DNA from: Enterococcus dispar ATCC 51266
Lineage (GTDB): Bacteria > Bacillota > Bacilli > Lactobacillales > Enterococcaceae
NCBI RefSeq assembly: GCF_000406945.1
Contig: NZ_KE136354.1
Span: 1,325,207 to 1,389,206, forward strand
Length of the DNA: 64,000 bases
Reading direction: 5' to 3'
Each line of letters starts with the position of its first letter. The first letter of the stretch is position 1. Below are positions 38,214 through 47,729 of the stretch, in pieces. The notes under the pieces were generated by a model that was not told where the DNA came from, made no database searches, and saw only the letters and a list, made by a program, of their open reading frames with translations. The translations under genes were made by a program, and so were the position numbers.

Positions 38214-38312
38214 CAAATATGTATAGGAATAAAGGAAGTTTTTTGACTTTTTTTCACCAAGGATAACAAGAGAATTAATAACAAATCTAATTCACGACAA
38301 CTTTAAAAAAAA

Positions 38313-38681
38313 TTAAAGAAAATGCCACAAACTAAGCACAATTACAAAAACATAAAATACCATTGTCAATAAGAAAACTAGCCGCCAAAACATTTTTAAG
38401 TAGCGTCCATAGGCTAATTCACCATAAAAATAGGCATGAAAAATTGCCAAGCCAATACCCAAAACTAATAAGCCAATAATAAAATAAGGGAGCGCAGAAA
38501 AAGCAAAAGTAGCTTGGGAAGCTTGATTAATGCCCAAAAAAAGAAAAGGGACAGCTAAATCTGGTGCTTTTATTTTAAAACGTTTCGTTAAAGCAAAAGT
38601 GGTTACAAGAAAGTTACAGGCAACCAAAACGATTACCGGAAAAATGTACCAAAATGCTAATAACGGTGTAAACTTTTCCAT
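38313..38681 (-). CDS. DUF3397-like integral membrane protein
   Basis: A 122-residue protein with four to five membrane helices (start MEKFTPLLAFWYIFPVIVLVA, end LVFLLTMVFYVFVIVLSLWHF). Its size, topology and place just upstream of mraZ match DUF3397 proteins of Lactobacillales. The function is not known; linkage to the dcw cluster suggests an envelope role, but this is inference. The start is ATG 38681 with AGGAAATG upstream. It lies 163 nt before mraZ on the same strand. Confidence 0.75.
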   Translation of the reverse strand: MEKFTPLLAFWYIFPVIVLVACNFLVTTFALTKRFKIKAPDLAVPFLFLGINQASQATFAFSALPYFIIGLLVLGIGLAIFHAYFYGELAYGRYLKMFWRLVFLLTMVFYVFVIVLSLWHFL

Positions 38682-38854
38682 TTGTCATTTCCTCTCCATA
38701 CCGCTAGGGTAACTATACTTGATTTTCTTTACATAAGTGTTGCAGTTCTTTTAAAAATTCTTGCAGTCAACTAAGTTTTTCTTAAGTTTTTATAACCTTT
38801 CAAAAGAAATCACACCGTTTTTCTATTATAATGTTTCATAAAGGATGTGACTAC

Positions 38855-39808
38855 ATGATTACACATTATTTTCTTGAAGATAATCAATTAACTATAACAG
38901 AAGATATTAAGAAGTCTCTTTGGCTTCATGTTGAAAAACCAACAGCTGCAGAAATCGAACTTCTTTCTCAAAAATACGAACTTCCAAAAGATTACTTGAC
39001 AAGTATCTTAGATGATAATGAAAATGCCCGTGCTGAAGGACTTCAGCAAGAAAAATTTTTAATTCCTGTCTTGCTATTATTACAGTTTCCATATGTTTCA
39101 ACAAGCCCTAGTGGATACTTACAATTTAACACGTATCCTTTAGCAATGATTATTACTCCTCAAAAAAGACTAATTACAGTCTGCAACTATCATATGCCAT
39201 TTTTTAAAGATATTTTGGAAAATCCGTTACCTAAAAACGATATGAGTAGCAAATTGAATCTAGTTTTACAGATTCTTTGGCACTTGGCTTTAACTTATAA
39301 TCAAGATTTAGCCGATTTAAGACGTCAAGTCGATAAATTAGAAGGGCAAATACAAGTTTCCACAGAAAATAAACATTTGTATCAATTGATGGATATTCAA
39401 AAAAGTTTGGTCTTATTTGAAGCAGCAACAAAAGCCAACTTTCAAACACTAACCAGATTAGCCGATACTTCAGAATTTCAAGAGCACCATGCTTACCATA
39501 TTCATCTACATGATATATTAGTTGAAACAAAACAGTCTATGACTTCGGCTAAAATTAATTTGCAACTAGTTAGCCAGATGAACGAAACGTTTTCGGCAAT
39601 CGTTTCAAATAATTTGAATATTGTCATGAAAATATTGACTTCTTTAACAATCGTTTTAACAATTCCTACTATTGTAGGTGGCGTATATGGTATGAACGTC
39701 AAATTACCATTTGCCGAATCAGACAACGCATTTTTCTTGATTAGCGGTATCACAATCGTAATTTGTTATTTGGCAATTAAATATTTAAAAAAGAGGAATC
39801 TTTTGTGA
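38855..39808 (+). CDS. corA: CorA-family divalent cation transporter
   Basis: A pentameric channel-like transporter for Mg and related ions. The 317 residues have a long cytoplasmic N-terminal domain with coiled-coil helix (near residue 160-255) and two C-terminal membrane helices. The signature GMN motif is in GVYGMNVKLPFAE near residue 275, between the helices. The basic end (LKKRNLL) fits the family. The start is ATG 38855 with AAAGGA upstream; a longer frame to 38831 has no good site. It is divergent from the dcw cluster. Substrate could be Mg, Co or another ion. Confidence 0.9.
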   Translation: MITHYFLEDNQLTITEDIKKSLWLHVEKPTAAEIELLSQKYELPKDYLTSILDDNENARAEGLQQEKFLIPVLLLLQFPYVSTSPSGYLQFNTYPLAMIITPQKRLITVCNYHMPFFKDILENPLPKNDMSSKLNLVLQILWHLALTYNQDLADLRRQVDKLEGQIQVSTENKHLYQLMDIQKSLVLFEAATKANFQTLTRLADTSEFQEHHAYHIHLHDILVETKQSMTSAKINLQLVSQMNETFSAIVSNNLNIVMKILTSLTIVLTIPTIVGGVYGMNVKLPFAESDNAFFLISGITIVICYLAIKYLKKRNLL

Positions 39809-39886
39809 AATTGACAGCAATAGACTTGAAGTAACTAACAAATAAGAGTAAACTCCAAGAGAAGAATTTATGTAAGGGTGGCCTTT

Positions 39887-40003
39887 ATGAACGAAAAAAA
39901 ATCCAGTAGTACTTTTAGTAAAGTAACCAAGATCGTGATTTGGACCATGTTGATTTTAACTGTTGGTTCCGTATTTTTAACTGCAATTTTAAGCGTCATG
40001 TAA
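39887..40003 (+). CDS. Small membrane protein, DUF4044-like, 38 residues
   Basis: I found this ORF by reading the frames. ATG 39887 is preceded by AAGGGTGG and the stop is TAA 40001-40003. The product is MNEKKSSSTFSKVTKIVIWT followed by MLILTVGSVFLTAILSVM: a basic N-terminus and one membrane helix. Such tiny proteins (DUF4044-like) are common in Streptococcus and Enterococcus and are without a proven role. A strong terminator follows 14 nt later, which supports it as a real gene. Confidence 0.75.
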   Translation: MNEKKSSSTFSKVTKIVIWTMLILTVGSVFLTAILSVM

Positions 40004-40016
40004 AATCTATGCCATT

Positions 40017-40060
40017 AAAATAGCCATGGAAAAGCTGTTGCTTTTTCATGGCTATTTTTT
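40017..40060. terminator. Bidirectional terminator between small membrane protein gene and recN
   Basis: AAAATAGCCATGGAAAAG (40017-40034) pairs with CTTTTTCATGGCTATTTT (40041-40058), with a 6-nt loop, and T runs on both sides. The genes on either side converge here. Confidence 0.88.
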
Positions 40061-40062
40061 AT

Positions 40063-41739
40063 TCAGTGTCCGGCCATTGCCAATAATTCTTTGGCATGTT
40101 CCATCGTCAACTCGGTCACTTCAGAACCTGCCAGCATGCGCGCAATTTCGTATACACGATTTTGGGGTTCTAATTCTGACACTATCGTTTGGGTTCTTCC
40201 CTGATTAATTTCTTTTTTAATATAATACTGGTAATCAGCAATTGCTGCCACCTGAGGTAAATGCGTGATACACAAAACTTGGGAATTTGCGGCAATTTTA
40301 GCAATTTTTTCCGCAATAGCTTGCGCAACTCTCCCACTCACACCTGTGTCAACCTCATCAAAAACAATACTTGTGATTCCTTGGTTTTGAGAAAATATTG
40401 TTTTTAGTGCCAACAACATTCGGGATAACTCTCCGCCAGAAGCAACTTTAACTAAAGGCTTCAAGGGTTCACCCGGATTAGTCGTTAAATAAAATTCTAC
40501 TTCATCAAAGCCATCTTCTTGTAGTATTTTTTTACTATTCATAAAACGAACTTCAAACTGGCTATGTTCCATGTACAGTTCTTTTAACTCAGTTACAATA
40601 GCAAGAGATAGTTTATAGGCAATCTTTTTACGTTCTTGATGCAATTGTTCCGCAAAATGAGAGGCTACTTCTTCTTGTGCACTGACTTCTTTTGCCAACT
40701 GTTCCAATTGCCCTTCAGTATAGGCAGATTCGGTCAATTCTTTTGTAATTTCCTCATAATAAGCCAAAACTTCTGAGACTGTTTGGCCATACTTGCGCTT
40801 TAACTGATGAATTAACTCTAAGCGCTGATTCACTTCTTCCAAACGCCCTTCATCAAAAGACAAACTATCAAATTGACGCGAGATATCCCCTGCTGCTTCT
40901 TGCAACAAATAAAAAGCTGATTGTAAATTTTCACTAACTGTTTCGTACTCACTATCCAAATGAGCAATATCTTGCATACTTGTTAAAGCAGCCCCAATAC
41001 CGTCTAAGCTATTCCCTTCGTCATTGGTCAAAAGTGCGTAGCTGTGCGCTAAACTGTCGACAATTTTTTGATAATTTCCCAGTTTCGCCCGTTCTTCTGT
41101 TAATTCTTCTTCTTCATTGGGTAATAAATTAGCATTAGCAATTTCATCTTGTTGAAACCGTAACATATCCATCCGCTGAACATAAGACTGTTCATTGGCT
41201 TGAATTTTTCGCATTTGCTGTTTTAAATGTTGAAATTTTTCAAAAGCTTGACGATATTTTGCTAATAATTCTTGAAACTTTTTGCCCCCAAATTGATCAA
41301 GTAAATGCAAATGACGCTCGGGTTGTAATAATTCTTGATGTTCATTTTGCCCTTGGATATCGACTAAAAAAGCTCCAATTCGCCGCAAATTTGACAAAGT
41401 TAAAGTGCGGCCATTTACACGGCAAATATTTTTACCACTTTGGCTAATATCACGTTGCACAATTAATAATTCATCTTCTGTTTCAATCCCTAATTCGTGT
41501 AATAGCTCTGTAAATTGACTATCTGTCGGCACTTCAAATAGGCCTTCTAGACTACACTTATTACTACCTTGACGAATGTAATCTGTTGAACCGCGACTAC
41601 CACATAAAAGTCCCATGGCATCAATAATAATTGACTTACCTGCACCTGTTTCTCCCGTTAAAGCCGTCATGCCGTCATGAAACTGGAGGCGCAAACTGGA
41701 AATAATGGCAAAATTTTTAATTCCTAATTCTACTAACAT
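40063..41739 (-). CDS. recN: DNA repair protein RecN
   Basis: An SMC-like ATPase for double-strand break repair. The 558 residues have the Walker A motif GETGAGKSIIIDAMGLL near residue 29, a long coiled coil through the middle (about 150-360), and the ABC signature SGGELSRMLLALK with Walker B TSIVFDEVDTGVSG, then the CITHLPQVAAIAD switch. The start is ATG 41739 with AGGAG at 9 nt; the TTG at 41748 lies in that spacer. It follows argR by 18 nt, the typical Firmicutes arrangement. Confidence 0.97.
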   Translation of the reverse strand: MLVELGIKNFAIISSLRLQFHDGMTALTGETGAGKSIIIDAMGLLCGSRGSTDYIRQGSNKCSLEGLFEVPTDSQFTELLHELGIETEDELLIVQRDISQSGKNICRVNGRTLTLSNLRRIGAFLVDIQGQNEHQELLQPERHLHLLDQFGGKKFQELLAKYRQAFEKFQHLKQQMRKIQANEQSYVQRMDMLRFQQDEIANANLLPNEEEELTEERAKLGNYQKIVDSLAHSYALLTNDEGNSLDGIGAALTSMQDIAHLDSEYETVSENLQSAFYLLQEAAGDISRQFDSLSFDEGRLEEVNQRLELIHQLKRKYGQTVSEVLAYYEEITKELTESAYTEGQLEQLAKEVSAQEEVASHFAEQLHQERKKIAYKLSLAIVTELKELYMEHSQFEVRFMNSKKILQEDGFDEVEFYLTTNPGEPLKPLVKVASGGELSRMLLALKTIFSQNQGITSIVFDEVDTGVSGRVAQAIAEKIAKIAANSQVLCITHLPQVAAIADYQYYIKKEINQGRTQTIVSELEPQNRVYEIARMLAGSEVTELTMEHAKELLAMAGH

Positions 41740-41757
41740 CGGCCTCAACTCCTGCTT

Positions 41758-42207
41758 TTATAAAAAGCGTAAAAATTCCCGTCGTAAATCTTGGGCAGCT
41801 GTCTCTGTGCGTGTAATCATTAAGACAGTATCATCATCATTTAATACTGAAAATAAATTATCTTGAAATCTTTTTTCAATGAGATTGGCAATCGCAGAAG
41901 CATTGCCTGGCAATGTTTTTAAGACTACAAATTTTTCCATTTGGTCAACAGAGACAAATGCATCTTTTAACATTTTTTCTAACTTTGCGCCGACATCTTC
42001 TGCCGTTTCTGCCGGCAGACTGTAGCGATAACCGCCTTCTTGCGAAGGAACTTTAATTAACTTTAACTCTTTAATGTCGCGGGAAATAGTCGCCTGTGTC
42101 ACCACCACACCACGACTTTTTAATAGTTCAACAAAATCTTCTTGCTTTTGAATATTTTTTTCTGTTAACAAGCGGGTAATCAAACGATGACGCTCTTTCT
42201 TTCTCAT
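41758..42207 (-). CDS. argR: Arginine repressor ArgR/AhrC family
   Basis: A hexameric regulator of arginine metabolism. The 149 residues have an N-terminal winged helix (RHRLITRLLTEKNIQKQEDFVELL, then VTQATISRDIKELKLIKV) and a C-terminal arginine-binding domain with TLPGNASAIANLIEK and VLNDDDTVLMITRT. The start is ATG 42207, because AAGGAG lies 6 nt before it; the GTG at 42222 overlaps that site. It lies just before recN and after tlyA, the usual Firmicutes order. Whether it controls arginine genes or a different regulon is not shown. Confidence 0.94.
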   Translation of the reverse strand: MRKKERHRLITRLLTEKNIQKQEDFVELLKSRGVVVTQATISRDIKELKLIKVPSQEGGYRYSLPAETAEDVGAKLEKMLKDAFVSVDQMEKFVVLKTLPGNASAIANLIEKRFQDNLFSVLNDDDTVLMITRTETAAQDLRREFLRFL

Positions 42208-42381
42208 AGCTTGCTCCTTCACATAAAATAAAGCCGCAGTAAATGAAATTGCTTCGATTTACACGCCTTTTCCTTAAAATTATTTTACTTTGAATTCTTA
42301 TTAATAATAACGTATTTTTGCGCATAAATAAAGGTAACAAAAAACTAAAATTTCTTTTAGAACTTGTGCTAAATAAGAAAA

Positions 42382-42474
42382 ACCCAACCATTCTCTGTAT
42401 TTTAGTAATGGGCCCGCAGTAGATACAAGCAAACAAAAAATTACTACTAAATAGAATACAGATCATGTTTGGGT
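42382..42474 (-). terminator. Long imperfect hairpin terminator after tlyA
   Basis: In the minus-strand transcript ACCCAAACATGATCTGTATT and, later, AATACAGAGAATGGTTGGGT pair imperfectly, with AGTAAT/ATTACT continuing the stem, followed by TTTTTCTT. The loop holds GGGCCC and other unpaired sequence. The rest of the gap to argR (42208-42381) shows no gene. Confidence 0.6.
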
Positions 42475-42492
42475 GATTCTTTCATTAAATTT

Positions 42493-43308
42493 TTATTGTT
42501 TTAACTGTTCATGAGCCGCAGCAACAATTTCTGTAATATTGATGCTTGGGGCAATGGCAGGTGTTTTACTTTTTTTCAAATGAGTAATAAACTCAATATT
42601 TCCTTCCCCTCCTTTAATGGGAGAGTAATCGAGTCCCACTACTGAAAATCCACTTGTAACTGCCATAGCGAGTGCTTTTTCTAACACTGCTTGATGTACT
42701 TTAGGATCTCTAACAATTCCGTGCTTGCCGACTGCTTCTTTACCAGCTTCAAATTGCGGCTTAATTAACGCCATGACATCCCCATTTTCAACTAAAATTT
42801 CTGCTAATGGGGGTAAAATTAGACGTAGGGAAATAAATGAAACATCAATTGTGGCAATTTGCGGCAAACCTTCTTGAAAATCACTTGGTTTACTATAACG
42901 AAAATTGGTTCGTTCCATCACAATTACGCGCGGGTCTTGCCGTAACTTCCACGCCAATTGATTATAACCCACGTCCAAAGCATAGCTTAATTTTGCTCCA
43001 TTTTGTAATGCGACATCTGTAAATCCACCGGTAGAAGCACCAATATCCAACAAAATTTTATCTTGCATTGTTAAATCAAAAACCTGCAATGCTTTCTCTA
43101 ATTTTAAGCCCCCCCGCGAAACATAGGGCAATTTTGCACCTTTTAGCTCCAAAAGAGAATCTTCTGGAATCTTTTCCCCCGGTTTATCTAAACGTTCACT
43201 ATTTTTTGCCAAATATACTAATCCAGCCATGACTCCTCTTTTGGCTTGTTCTCTTGTCTCAAATAAGCCTTGTTGATGCGCTAAAATATCTACCCGTTCT
43301 TTTTTCAT
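42493..43308 (-). CDS. tlyA: TlyA family rRNA methyltransferase
   Basis: A 271-residue protein of the TlyA/FtsJ family, once named hemolysin and now known as 2'-O-methyltransferase of rRNA. It has an N-terminal S4 RNA-binding domain (KKERVDILAHQQGLFETREQ, VMAGLVYL) and a Rossmann AdoMet domain from about 80 (ILLDIGASTGGFTDVALQNG). The K-D-K-E-type residues appear in SYALDVGYNQLAWKLRQDPR, TIDVSFISLRLILP and ALIKPQFEAGKE. The start is ATG 43308, 1 nt after ispA. The target base cannot be named from sequence. Confidence 0.92.
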   Translation of the reverse strand: MKKERVDILAHQQGLFETREQAKRGVMAGLVYLAKNSERLDKPGEKIPEDSLLELKGAKLPYVSRGGLKLEKALQVFDLTMQDKILLDIGASTGGFTDVALQNGAKLSYALDVGYNQLAWKLRQDPRVIVMERTNFRYSKPSDFQEGLPQIATIDVSFISLRLILPPLAEILVENGDVMALIKPQFEAGKEAVGKHGIVRDPKVHQAVLEKALAMAVTSGFSVVGLDYSPIKGGEGNIEFITHLKKSKTPAIAPSINITEIVAAAHEQLKQ

Positions 43309-43309
43309 T

Positions 43310-44206
43310 TTATGCTTGTACCTCCAAAGTTAATTCTTCTGTCAGCATCATTAACAAGTCGGGTTTTATCAATGAAATAGCTTGTAATTTAGTGATACAG
43401 GCGTTTGTGGCAGCTAATTCTGTGGCCAAAAGTTGATGGCTTTTTTCAATTCCTAATAGTGCAGGATACGTACTTTTATTTAAAGCCACGTCATGTCCCA
43501 CATTTTTGCCCAGCTGATCTTTGGTTGCTGTTACATCGAGTAAGTCATCACGAATTTGAAATGCCAAACCTAAGTGCTCTGCTAAAGTTTGTAATAAAGC
43601 AATCACGCTTTCATCTTGGTTGGCTAATAAGCCACCAGCTGTAATTGCAAAAGTAAACAGGGCACCGGTTTTACGTTGATGGACATAGGCCATTTCTGGT
43701 AAAGTCAACTGTTTTCCTTCCCCTTGAATATCTGCAGCTTGACCGGCAACCATTCCGACAGTGCCACTTGCTTTGGCTAGATTTTGTAGCAACAATAATC
43801 GCAATTCGCTGGTTAACTCTGCCCTACTTAACAAATGAAAAGCTTCTGTTAGCAGACCATCTCCAGCCAGCGTAGCTATTCCTGCACCAAATTTCATATG
43901 ATTAGTTGGCAAGCCACGGCGTAATTCATCGTTATCCATTGCAGGCAAATCATCATGAATCAACGAATAGGTATGGATCATCTCTAAAGCTGCGGCTGTT
44001 TGATACGCCCCTTGGGTAATTTTTTTGCCAAATCCTGCAATCGTAGCAAGTAATAATAGTGGGCGTAATCTTTTGCCACCGGCATCAATAGAATAAAGCA
44101 TACTTTCTAATAACAGTTCATCTGTTGTTTGCTGCCGCAAAAAACTACGCATTTCTGTTTGAACTCTAACCAAATGTTCCTGTCTAAATTCTGTCAATAA
44201 GGTCAT
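43310..44206 (-). CDS. ispA: Polyprenyl synthetase (farnesyl diphosphate synthase)
   Basis: A cytosolic prenyltransferase that builds farnesyl (or geranylgeranyl) diphosphate, a precursor for undecaprenyl lipids. The 298 residues contain the aspartate-rich motif [18 protein letters not shown] (near residue 85), and the second DDLLDVTA motif near residue 220. [12 protein letters not shown] near 44 is the substrate lysine-arginine region. It overlaps xseB by 4 nt (ATGA) and precedes tlyA, consistent with one operon. Chain length is inferred. Confidence 0.93.
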   Translation of the reverse strand: MTLLTEFRQEHLVRVQTEMRSFLRQQTTDELLLESMLYSIDAGGKRLRPLLLLATIAGFGKKITQGAYQTAAALEMIHTYSLIHDDLPAMDNDELRRGLPTNHMKFGAGIATLAGDGLLTEAFHLLSRAELTSELRLLLLQNLAKASGTVGMVAGQAADIQGEGKQLTLPEMAYVHQRKTGALFTFAITAGGLLANQDESVIALLQTLAEHLGLAFQIRDDLLDVTATKDQLGKNVGHDVALNKSTYPALLGIEKSHQLLATELAATNACITKLQAISLIKPDLLMMLTEELTLEVQA

Positions 44207-44424
44207 TTTTCTTCCTCTTCAAACACAACAGCCTCGCCATTTTCTTGCATAATTTTTGTCAAGGCATCTTCTGCCTTGGTTAATGTTTCTTGACATTGCT
44301 TACTCAAGGTAATTCCTTTTTTAAATGCCGTCAATGCTTCTTCTAAAGCTACGTCCCCTTGTTCCAATTGTTTTACGATAGCTTCTAGTTCTTGTAATGA
44401 TTCTTCAAAAGTTTGTTTAGCCAT
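44203..44424 (-). CDS. xseB: Exodeoxyribonuclease VII small subunit
   Basis: A 73-residue helical protein that joins XseA. It has the family motifs [26 protein letters not shown] and [19 protein letters not shown]. The start is ATG 44424 with GGAGG 5 nt upstream; the frame to 44460 has no ribosome site. It overlaps the start of ispA by 4 nt and follows xseA by 60 nt. It acts in mismatch repair and single-strand DNA cutting with XseA. Confidence 0.95.
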   Translation of the reverse strand: MAKQTFEESLQELEAIVKQLEQGDVALEEALTAFKKGITLSKQCQETLTKAEDALTKIMQENGEAVVFEEEEK

Positions 44425-44484
44425 TATTTCCTCCATTTTACCAATAAGATTAATTAACATGAAAATCTTACTTCAGCTATTGGT

Positions 44485-45828
44485 TTACTTCCTGTTATCT
44501 TCAGGATTGATTTTTGTTACCGCAGCTTCTACCTGCCCATCTTGATAGTGAATGACTAACTTATCTTCCACTGTAATTTCTGCAACGCTTTTAATCACGT
44601 TATCTTCTTTTGTCGTATAACTGTATCCTCTACCCATAATTTTTAAAGGACTGAGTAAATCCAAAGATTGAATTGCATTGTGAAAGGATTGCTGTTTTTG
44701 CTGAAAAAGTTGCTTCATACTTTTTTCTAAGCGCTCTTGTAAATAATTCTGTTGTTGTTTTAATTCATTCACCCTATTTTTAGGATTAAATTGCCTTAAA
44801 TTGTGATTTAATTGCATCACTTTCTTTTCTTCTTCAAAAAGACGGTTTTGCGTACTTTGAAGCAGGCGTTGGGTTAGTTGATCTAACTTTATAGATTGCG
44901 CTTCATAGAGTCGTTCCGGTTGTCGCAATACATACGAAGCACTTAAGCGTTCATAGCGCTCTTTTTTTAAAGCCAATTGATGCATAAAGGCCTGTTCCAA
45001 TCGCGTTTGTTTTTCTTTAATCTTTAAAATTTCATCACTTAATACTGGTACCGCTAATTCAGCTGCAGCTGTGGGCGTTGCCGCCCGTACATCTGCTACT
45101 AAATCCGCGATAGTAGTATCTGTTTCATGTCCTACAGAGGAAATAATCGGCGTTTTGGCTGCAAAAATAGCTCGGGCGACTTTCTCTTCATTAAATGGCC
45201 ATAAATCTTCAATTGAGCCGCCGCCTCGTCCAATAATCATCGTATCAAAATCGCCGCTTGCTTCTACGCGAGCAATATTTGCAACGACATCTCCTGCAGC
45301 TTTATCCCCTTGTACGACGGTAGGAAATAAGGTAATTTCAGCAATAGGATAACGTCTTTTAACGGTTGTCATGATATCTCTTATGACAGCCCCGCTAGGA
45401 CTCGTTAAAACAGCAATTTTTTTAGGATATTTAGGTAAGTTTTTTTTAGGAGCTAAAAAGAGACCTTCTTTTTCTAATTTTGCCTTTAACTGCTCGTATG
45501 CTTGATATAATGCACCCACACCATCGGGTTCCATCTGTTCAACATAAATTTGGTAATTACCACTTGCTTCATACAGAGAAATCCGTCCAATAATAAAGAC
45601 TTTCATTCCTTCTTCGGGTTGAAATTTTAATTTACTAAAAGCACCTTTAAACATCACAGCCGAAATTTTAGCCCCATCATCTTTTAAAGAAAAATACTGA
45701 TGGTTCGGTCTTAAACGGAAATTAGAGATTTCACCCGTTAAATAAACTTTTTCCAAATAAGGATCCGCATCAAATTTGCGTTTTAAATATTTGGTTAATG
45801 CAGTGACAGTTAAATACTCTTGTGCCAT
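44485..45828 (-). CDS. xseA: Exodeoxyribonuclease VII large subunit
   Basis: The catalytic subunit of ExoVII. The 447 residues have an N-terminal OB fold (YLTVTALTKYLKRKFDADPYL), and the catalytic domain with AVLTSPSGAVIRDI, GRGGGSIEDLWPFNEE, SSVGHETDTTIADLVADVRAATPTAA. A long coiled coil follows (about 270-400). The start ATG 45828 follows the folD stop with no gap. It is upstream of xseB in the same operon. Confidence 0.96.
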   Translation of the reverse strand: MAQEYLTVTALTKYLKRKFDADPYLEKVYLTGEISNFRLRPNHQYFSLKDDGAKISAVMFKGAFSKLKFQPEEGMKVFIIGRISLYEASGNYQIYVEQMEPDGVGALYQAYEQLKAKLEKEGLFLAPKKNLPKYPKKIAVLTSPSGAVIRDIMTTVKRRYPIAEITLFPTVVQGDKAAGDVVANIARVEASGDFDTMIIGRGGGSIEDLWPFNEEKVARAIFAAKTPIISSVGHETDTTIADLVADVRAATPTAAAELAVPVLSDEILKIKEKQTRLEQAFMHQLALKKERYERLSASYVLRQPERLYEAQSIKLDQLTQRLLQSTQNRLFEEEKKVMQLNHNLRQFNPKNRVNELKQQQNYLQERLEKSMKQLFQQKQQSFHNAIQSLDLLSPLKIMGRGYSYTTKEDNVIKSVAEITVEDKLVIHYQDGQVEAAVTKINPEDNRK

Positions 45829-46686
45829 CTAAACACCTGATTTCTGCAGATGATAAGCTTTAATCGTTTGGTAGAGTAACATGGTAATTGTCATGGGCCC
45901 CACACCGCCTGGAACTGGCGTAATAAAATCTGCAATTGGTTCCACGGCAGCAAAATCAACATCGCCGATTAATTTATTATTAGCATCACGGTTCATTCCA
46001 ACGTCAATTACAACCGCACCTTCTTTGACATAATTTTTATCGACTAAATGACCCACACCCACTGCAGCAACTAAAATATCCGCCTTTTTGGCAATAGCAG
46101 GCAAATTTTGCGTTTTAGAGTGGGCAATTGTTACAGTTGCGTTTTCTTGTAATAAAAGGTGTGCCATGGGTTTTCCCACGATATTACTTCGACCAATTAC
46201 CACTGCATTTTTGCCGGCTACTGAAATATTGTAAGCCGCCAAAAGCTTCATGATACCATAAGGAGTACATGGAATCATTACCGGATCACCTGCAAACAAT
46301 CGTCCAATATTTAGCGGATGAAAGCCGTCCACATCTTTTTTAGGATCAATCGCTAAAATTACCTTTTCTTCATCGATGTGGGCAGGTAATGGGAGTTGTA
46401 CTAAAATCCCATGAAATTGCTCATCTTGATTATATGTTTCAATTAATGCCAATAAGTCCGCTTCTGTAATCGTATCCGGACGACGATCCACTTTCGAACG
46501 AATCCCCATTTTTCCTGCTGCCACTTCTTTATTGCGCACATATATTTGGCTCGCTGGATCTTCCCCAACTAAAATGACGACTAAGCCTGGCACAATGCCG
46601 TCTTTTTCTTTAATTTTAGCTACTTCACTTTGCATTTCTGCCTGCATGGAGGCAGCTAATTTTTTTCCATCTAGTAATTGGGCCAC
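45829..46686 (-). CDS. folD: Bifunctional methylene-THF dehydrogenase/cyclohydrolase FolD
   Basis: This enzyme converts 5,10-methylene-THF to 10-formyl-THF in one-carbon metabolism. The 285 residues include [14 protein letters not shown] (near residue 35, active-site Tyr and Lys), [28 protein letters not shown], and the NADP site [17 protein letters not shown], ending with [15 protein letters not shown]. The start is GTG 46686, with AAAGAGG 7 nt upstream, giving the usual [11 protein letters not shown]; an ATG at 46707 has no ribosome binding site. A strong terminator lies upstream of it, after nusB. Confidence 0.94.
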   Translation of the reverse strand: MAQLLDGKKLAASMQAEMQSEVAKIKEKDGIVPGLVVILVGEDPASQIYVRNKEVAAGKMGIRSKVDRRPDTITEADLLALIETYNQDEQFHGILVQLPLPAHIDEEKVILAIDPKKDVDGFHPLNIGRLFAGDPVMIPCTPYGIMKLLAAYNISVAGKNAVVIGRSNIVGKPMAHLLLQENATVTIAHSKTQNLPAIAKKADILVAAVGVGHLVDKNYVKEGAVVIDVGMNRDANNKLIGDVDFAAVEPIADFITPVPGGVGPMTITMLLYQTIKAYHLQKSGV

Positions 46687-46784
46687 AAAATCGCCTCTTT
46701 CATTCATTTAGCACTATTCTAGCACAGGGGACTTTTATTGTGAAAGTTCAGCAGATAATTTTACTGAAAATTTGGCATTCAAAC

Positions 46785-46820
46785 AAAAAAGCAGCTAAGA
46801 ATATAAACATTCTTAGCTGC
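46785..46820 (-). terminator. Rho-independent terminator after nusB
   Basis: GCAGCTAAGAAT (46791-46802) and ATTCTTAGCTGC (46809-46820) form a 12-bp stem, followed on the minus strand by TTTTTT. It separates the efp-nusB unit from folD. Confidence 0.88.
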
Positions 46821-46838
46821 TCTATGCTGTCGACAATC

Positions 46839-47288
46839 TTAAGCTTCTTTGGTTAAATCTGTGTTAATCGCTGATAACACACCATTAACAAATTTACGGG
46901 ATTGATCATCACTAAAGGTTTTAGTTAGTTCCAAGGCTTCATTTAACGCCACTTTATTCGGAACATTTGTTTCATACATCATTTCATAACTGGCAATGCG
47001 TAAAATACATAAATCCATTTTAGAAAGACGCTTAATGCTCCAACCCTTTTTCAAATGTTTTTGTATCAATTCGTCTAAATCGGCTTTATGTTCGCAAACA
47101 CCTGCCACCAATTTATCCAAATAAGCGGGTACAAAATTTTCTTGTTCCTCATCCACCATTTCATGGTGCTCTAGTTCAATAGCTTGCATAATGGCATCTT
47201 TTTTGTCTAAATCTTGATTAAAATCAAGGGGAAACAATGCTTGTAGTGCCATTTTTCGAATCTCGTGACGAGACAATTCTTTACTCAT
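46839..47288 (-). CDS. nusB: Transcription antitermination factor NusB
   Basis: A helical RNA-binding protein of 149 residues that acts with NusE on rRNA operon antitermination. The N-terminal motif is LSRHEIRKMALQALFPLDF, and the C-terminal part has YETNVPNKVALNEALELTKTFS and FVNGVLSAI, both typical. The start is ATG 47288, with GAGGAAG just before it; the frame to 47333 is not supported. It overlaps the Asp23-family gene by 8 nt, so they are likely translationally coupled. Confidence 0.95.
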   Translation of the reverse strand: MSKELSRHEIRKMALQALFPLDFNQDLDKKDAIMQAIELEHHEMVDEEQENFVPAYLDKLVAGVCEHKADLDELIQKHLKKGWSIKRLSKMDLCILRIASYEMMYETNVPNKVALNEALELTKTFSDDQSRKFVNGVLSAINTDLTKEA

Positions 47289-47703
47289 TTTCTTCCTCAT
47301 TTTCAAATAATTCATCCAAATCTGGTGTTTCAACTTTTTCTGGTACCACAGCTACTACATGCACATTTACTTCTGCTAATTCAACGTCTGTCATAAATAA
47401 TACTTGTTGTTTGACCCGATCTTGAATCTCCATCGCAGTTTTGGGCACAGAAATACCATACTTCATGTAGCAGTAAAGGTCAACCTTAATTCCATCTTCA
47501 CTAATCGTTAACGAAACCCCTTTGCCGTGATTGGAACGACCCAATAACTCGGTCACATTGCTGGTAAAACTTCCTTGCATATCATAAACGCCGTCTACTT
47601 TAGAAGCAGCAATCCCAATAATTATTTCAATCACTTCAGGAGCGATGACAATTTCACCTAAATCTTGATTTGTACCTAATATTAAATTCTTTTCGTCAGC
47701 CAC
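47281..47703 (-). CDS. Asp23/Gls24 family envelope stress protein
   Basis: A 140-residue YqhY-type member of the Asp23 family. The core is GEIVIAPEVIEIIIGIAASKVDGVYDM, followed by GKGVSLTISEDGIKVDLY and VPKTAMEIQDRVKQQVLFMTD, with an acidic C-terminus (DELFENEEENE). YqhY proteins lie between efp and nusB in many Firmicutes, and have been linked to acetyl-CoA carboxylase activity in Bacillus; that link is from general knowledge. The start is ATG 47703 with GGAGG upstream. It is 26 nt after efp. Confidence 0.93.
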   Translation of the reverse strand: MADEKNLILGTNQDLGEIVIAPEVIEIIIGIAASKVDGVYDMQGSFTSNVTELLGRSNHGKGVSLTISEDGIKVDLYCYMKYGISVPKTAMEIQDRVKQQVLFMTDVELAEVNVHVVAVVPEKVETPDLDELFENEEENE

Positions 47704-47729
47704 AATGACTTCCTCCAGTCTAATTACAA

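Noticed and set aside
42128-42466. 112-residue minus-strand ORF overlapping argR and the hairpin
   Set aside because: Overlaps the argR start in another frame, lacks a ribosome binding site and runs through the tlyA terminator.
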